A stretch of 8,160 bases of DNA, taken from contig JANYFX010000365.1 of assembly GCA_025359585.1 (NCBI GenBank), positions 1 through 8,160 of the forward strand. Direction: 5' to 3'. The stretch is from Rhizobacter sp. (lineage in GTDB: Bacteria > Pseudomonadota > Gammaproteobacteria > Burkholderiales > Burkholderiaceae_C). The notes under the pieces were generated by a model that worked only from the letters and a program-made list of their open reading frames with translations, searched no databases and had not been told where the DNA came from. Each line of letters begins with the position of its first letter. Positions within the stretch are counted from its first letter, which is position 1. Position numbers and translations under genes: made by a program. Positions 5,060 to 8,160 of the stretch are shown here, one piece after another.

Positions 5060-7180
5060 TCAGAGCCGGATGCCCGAGCCGGCAACCGCCAGCACCTGCA
5101 GGCTGCTCGCCTTGAGCGTGATGTTCACACCGCCCTGGCCGTGCCAGGAACCCGCGCCACGCGGGTGGGTGGTGTCGAGCAGCACTTCCCACACACCGGA
5201 CGGCACTGGAAAGTCGTGGTCGTGCGCATCGGCGTTCACCAGCAGCAGCAGTGGCGCGCGGGCGCGGCCGGGTTCGCCGATCAGGCAGCCGAGCACTCGG
5301 CTCGCTGCGCCGTTCCAGGCTTCGCCGTGCAGGGGTTGGCCGTCGCCACCCAGCCAGGCCAGATCGTGCAGGCCGCGCGGGTCGGTGAGGCCGCTGTACC
5401 AGCGGTTGCCGAAGGGCAGGGCGAAGCGGCGCAAGGCGATCACGCCGCGGGTGAACTCGATCAGGTCGGCGTCGGCGCGCGACCAGTCGATCCAGGTGAC
5501 TTCGCTGTCGTGGCAGTACGGGTTGTTGTTGCCACCCTGCGTGTGGCCGAGTTCGTCGCCGGCGCTGAGCATCGGCGTGCCCTGCGCGAGCAGCGTGGTG
5601 GCGAGCAACGCGCGTTGCAGGCGCGCGCGCAGCATGTTGACCTGCGGGTCGTCGCTTTCGCCTTCGGCGCCGCAGTTGAAGCCGAGGTTGTTGCCGGTGC
5701 CGTCGCGGTTGTCTTCACCGTTCGCGAGGTTGCGCTTGTCTTGATACGTCACGAGGTCGCGCAGCGTGAAACCGTCGTGCGAGATCAAGTAGTTGACCGA
5801 TTCGGCCGGCGCGCGGCCACGCGGTTCGTACACGTCGGACGACGCGCACAAGCGCTGCGCGAAGCCGCCGCGAGATGCCGCGTGACCCAGCCAGAAGCTG
5901 CGCATCGCGTCGCGGAACTTGTCGTTCCACTCGGGCCAGCCGCTCGGGAAACCGCCGACCTGGTAACCGCCGGGGCCGATGTCCCAGGGCTCGGCGATCA
6001 TCTTCACGCGCGAGAGCACCGGGTCTTGCGCCACGGCGGTGAAGAACGCGCCGCTGCGCTCGAAGCCGTGGTCACCGCGGCCGAGCGTGGTGGCCAGATC
6101 GAAGCGAAAGCCGTCGACGTGCATCTCGGTGACCCAGTAGCGCAGGCTGTCCATGACAAGCTGCAGCACACGCGGCTGGCGGATGTCGACCGTGTTGCCG
6201 CAGCCGGTGTCGTTCTCGTGGGTCAGTGGCGCACCGGGTTGCAGCCGGTAGTAGCTGGCGTTGTCCAGGCCCTGGAAGCTGATGCTGGGGCCGGTGCTGT
6301 CGCCTTCGGCCGTGTGGTTGTAGACCACGTCGAGCAGCACCTCGATGCCGGCCTTGTGCAGCGCCTTGACCATGTTTCTGAATTCGTCGCGCAGCGCAGC
6401 GCCGCTGCCGACCGAGCCGAAGCGTGGGTCGGGGCTGAAATAGCCGATCGTGTTGTAGCCCCAGTAGTTCGTGAGGCCCATCTTCGCGAGCCGCTCTTCG
6501 TCGATGTGGTGGTGCACCGGCAAGACACTGAGCGCGGTGACGCCGAGGCGTTTCAGGTGCGCGGTCGACGCTTCGTGGCCGAGCCCCGCATAGGTACCAC
6601 GCACCTCGGGCGGCACGGCCGGGTTGAGTTGCGAAAACCCTTTGACATGCAGTTCGTAGACGACGGTATTGGCCAGCGCGGTGTGCGGTGGGTGGTCGTC
6701 GCCCCAGTCGAAGCTGTCGTGCACGACACGCGCCTTGAGCGCGCTCGCGCCGTTGTCGCGCATGTCCATCTGACGTGGGTGCACGCGGTCGGCGGCGAAG
6801 TGTTCGTCGGCCCACTCGAAGCGGCCGACGATCTCGCGCGCATACGGGTCCAGCAGCAGCTTGTGCGGGTTGAAGCGGTGGCCCTTGTCAGGCCGCCACG
6901 CGCCGTGGGCTCGCAGGCCGTAGACCTGCCCGGGCTTCGCGCCGGCGACAAAACCGTGCCAGACGTTGCCTGTGTGCGTGGGCAGGCGAAGGCACGCGAT
7001 CTCGTTCGTGCCGGTGTCGTCGAACAGGCACAGGTCGATGGCTTGCGCGTGCGCCGAGAAGACGGCGAAGTTGACGCCCAAGCCATCCCAATGGGCGCCT
7101 ATCGGCCAGGGGTGCCCGGGTGCGATGTGCAGCGCCGCTGCGGCGCCGGTGTCGGTTCGAGTCGGGCTCAAGACGGGCAT
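5060..7180 (-). CDS. glgX: Glycogen debranching enzyme GlgX (isoamylase type, GH13_11)
   Basis: GlgX hydrolyses alpha-1,6 branches, preferring the short stubs left when phosphorylase has trimmed glycogen. The protein has 706 residues, slightly longer than E. coli GlgX (657). An N-terminal CBM48 module (about 20-115) starts GHPWPIGAHWDGLGVNFAVF. The (beta/alpha)8 barrel follows, with VVYNHTAEGD, the nucleophile D361 in GFRFDLAT, acid/base E397 in AEPWDIGPGGYQ, and transition-state D469 in ISHDGFTL. GNNNPYCHD and a beta-rich C-terminal domain close it. The ATG at 7180 is chosen because it lies 4 nt after the glgP stop and reads MPVLSPTRTD. Longer in-frame versions would run back into glgP with no family similarity. 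The ribosome binding site is weak (a GAGCG well upstream), so expression probably depends on ribosomes finishing glgP. A trehalose-pathway TreX-type role is an alternative, but the neighbours favour glycogen breakdown. Confidence 0.95.
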   Translation of the reverse strand: MPVLSPTRTDTGAAAALHIAPGHPWPIGAHWDGLGVNFAVFSAHAQAIDLCLFDDTGTNEIACLRLPTHTGNVWHGFVAGAKPGQVYGLRAHGAWRPDKGHRFNPHKLLLDPYAREIVGRFEWADEHFAADRVHPRQMDMRDNGASALKARVVHDSFDWGDDHPPHTALANTVVYELHVKGFSQLNPAVPPEVRGTYAGLGHEASTAHLKRLGVTALSVLPVHHHIDEERLAKMGLTNYWGYNTIGYFSPDPRFGSVGSGAALRDEFRNMVKALHKAGIEVLLDVVYNHTAEGDSTGPSISFQGLDNASYYRLQPGAPLTHENDTGCGNTVDIRQPRVLQLVMDSLRYWVTEMHVDGFRFDLATTLGRGDHGFERSGAFFTAVAQDPVLSRVKMIAEPWDIGPGGYQVGGFPSGWPEWNDKFRDAMRSFWLGHAASRGGFAQRLCASSDVYEPRGRAPAESVNYLISHDGFTLRDLVTYQDKRNLANGEDNRDGTGNNLGFNCGAEGESDDPQVNMLRARLQRALLATTLLAQGTPMLSAGDELGHTQGGNNNPYCHDSEVTWIDWSRADADLIEFTRGVIALRRFALPFGNRWYSGLTDPRGLHDLAWLGGDGQPLHGEAWNGAASRVLGCLIGEPGRARAPLLLLVNADAHDHDFPVPSGVWEVLLDTTHPRGAGSWHGQGGVNITLKASSLQVLAVAGSGIRL

Positions 7181-7184
7181 CGAG

Positions 7185-8160
<976 letters not shown>

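Noticed and set aside
5049..5192. Longer malQ starting at 5192 or at the ATG at 5057
   Set aside because: The longer form overlaps the glgX end with no family similarity. The 5057 ATG directly abuts GAGG, while 5048 has correct spacing and begins with the conserved MRFPRSSG.

Overview
The window looks like a chromosomal segment from a high-GC betaproteobacterium of the order Burkholderiales. The Rubrivivax/Leptothrix/Rhizobacter neighbourhood is my best guess. The reasons are the strong G/C third-position bias, a holC gene of betaproteobacterial type followed by an overlapping small Burkholderiales-style ORF, a G/C-rich hairpin repeat of the kind scattered through Comamonadaceae-like genomes, and a lone branched-chain amino-acid binding protein. 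This placement is inferred from the sequence; no search was run.

Layout. At 1-55 lies the tail of an unidentified plus-strand gene. Positions 56-153 hold a cloverleaf-like hairpin repeat that runs almost to the start of holC (154-585, TTG start, DNA polymerase III chi). holC overlaps by 4 bp an uncharacterised 127-residue helical protein (582-965). The 235-bp gap at 966-1200 holds two inverted repeats, a possible promoter and a strong ribosome binding site. It leads into a secreted LivK/LivJ-type binding protein (1201-2343), which is closed by two perfect hairpins, the second a textbook terminator. After a short AT-rich promoter-like stretch comes a single-gene unit for a nucleotidyltransferase-fold protein resembling the GSU2403 / NTP_transf_8 family (2473-3504).

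From 3528 to the right edge everything is on the minus strand. It is a tight glycogen/maltodextrin operon read glgP (cut by the window edge), glgX, malQ, with gaps of 4 and 11 nt. Glycogen phosphorylase releases glucose-1-phosphate and leaves limit dextrins. GlgX removes the short branch stubs. MalQ disproportionates the resulting maltodextrins so that phosphorylase can act again. All catalytic residues I could look for are present in the visible parts.

Most of the window is ordinary core metabolism. The points most worth a second look are the holC-coupled small protein (a possible stand-in for the chi partner psi), the cloverleaf repeat that buries the only Shine-Dalgarno-like run of holC, and the solitary nucleotidyltransferase with intact catalytic acids and no visible partner. 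I see no clear new multi-gene system here.
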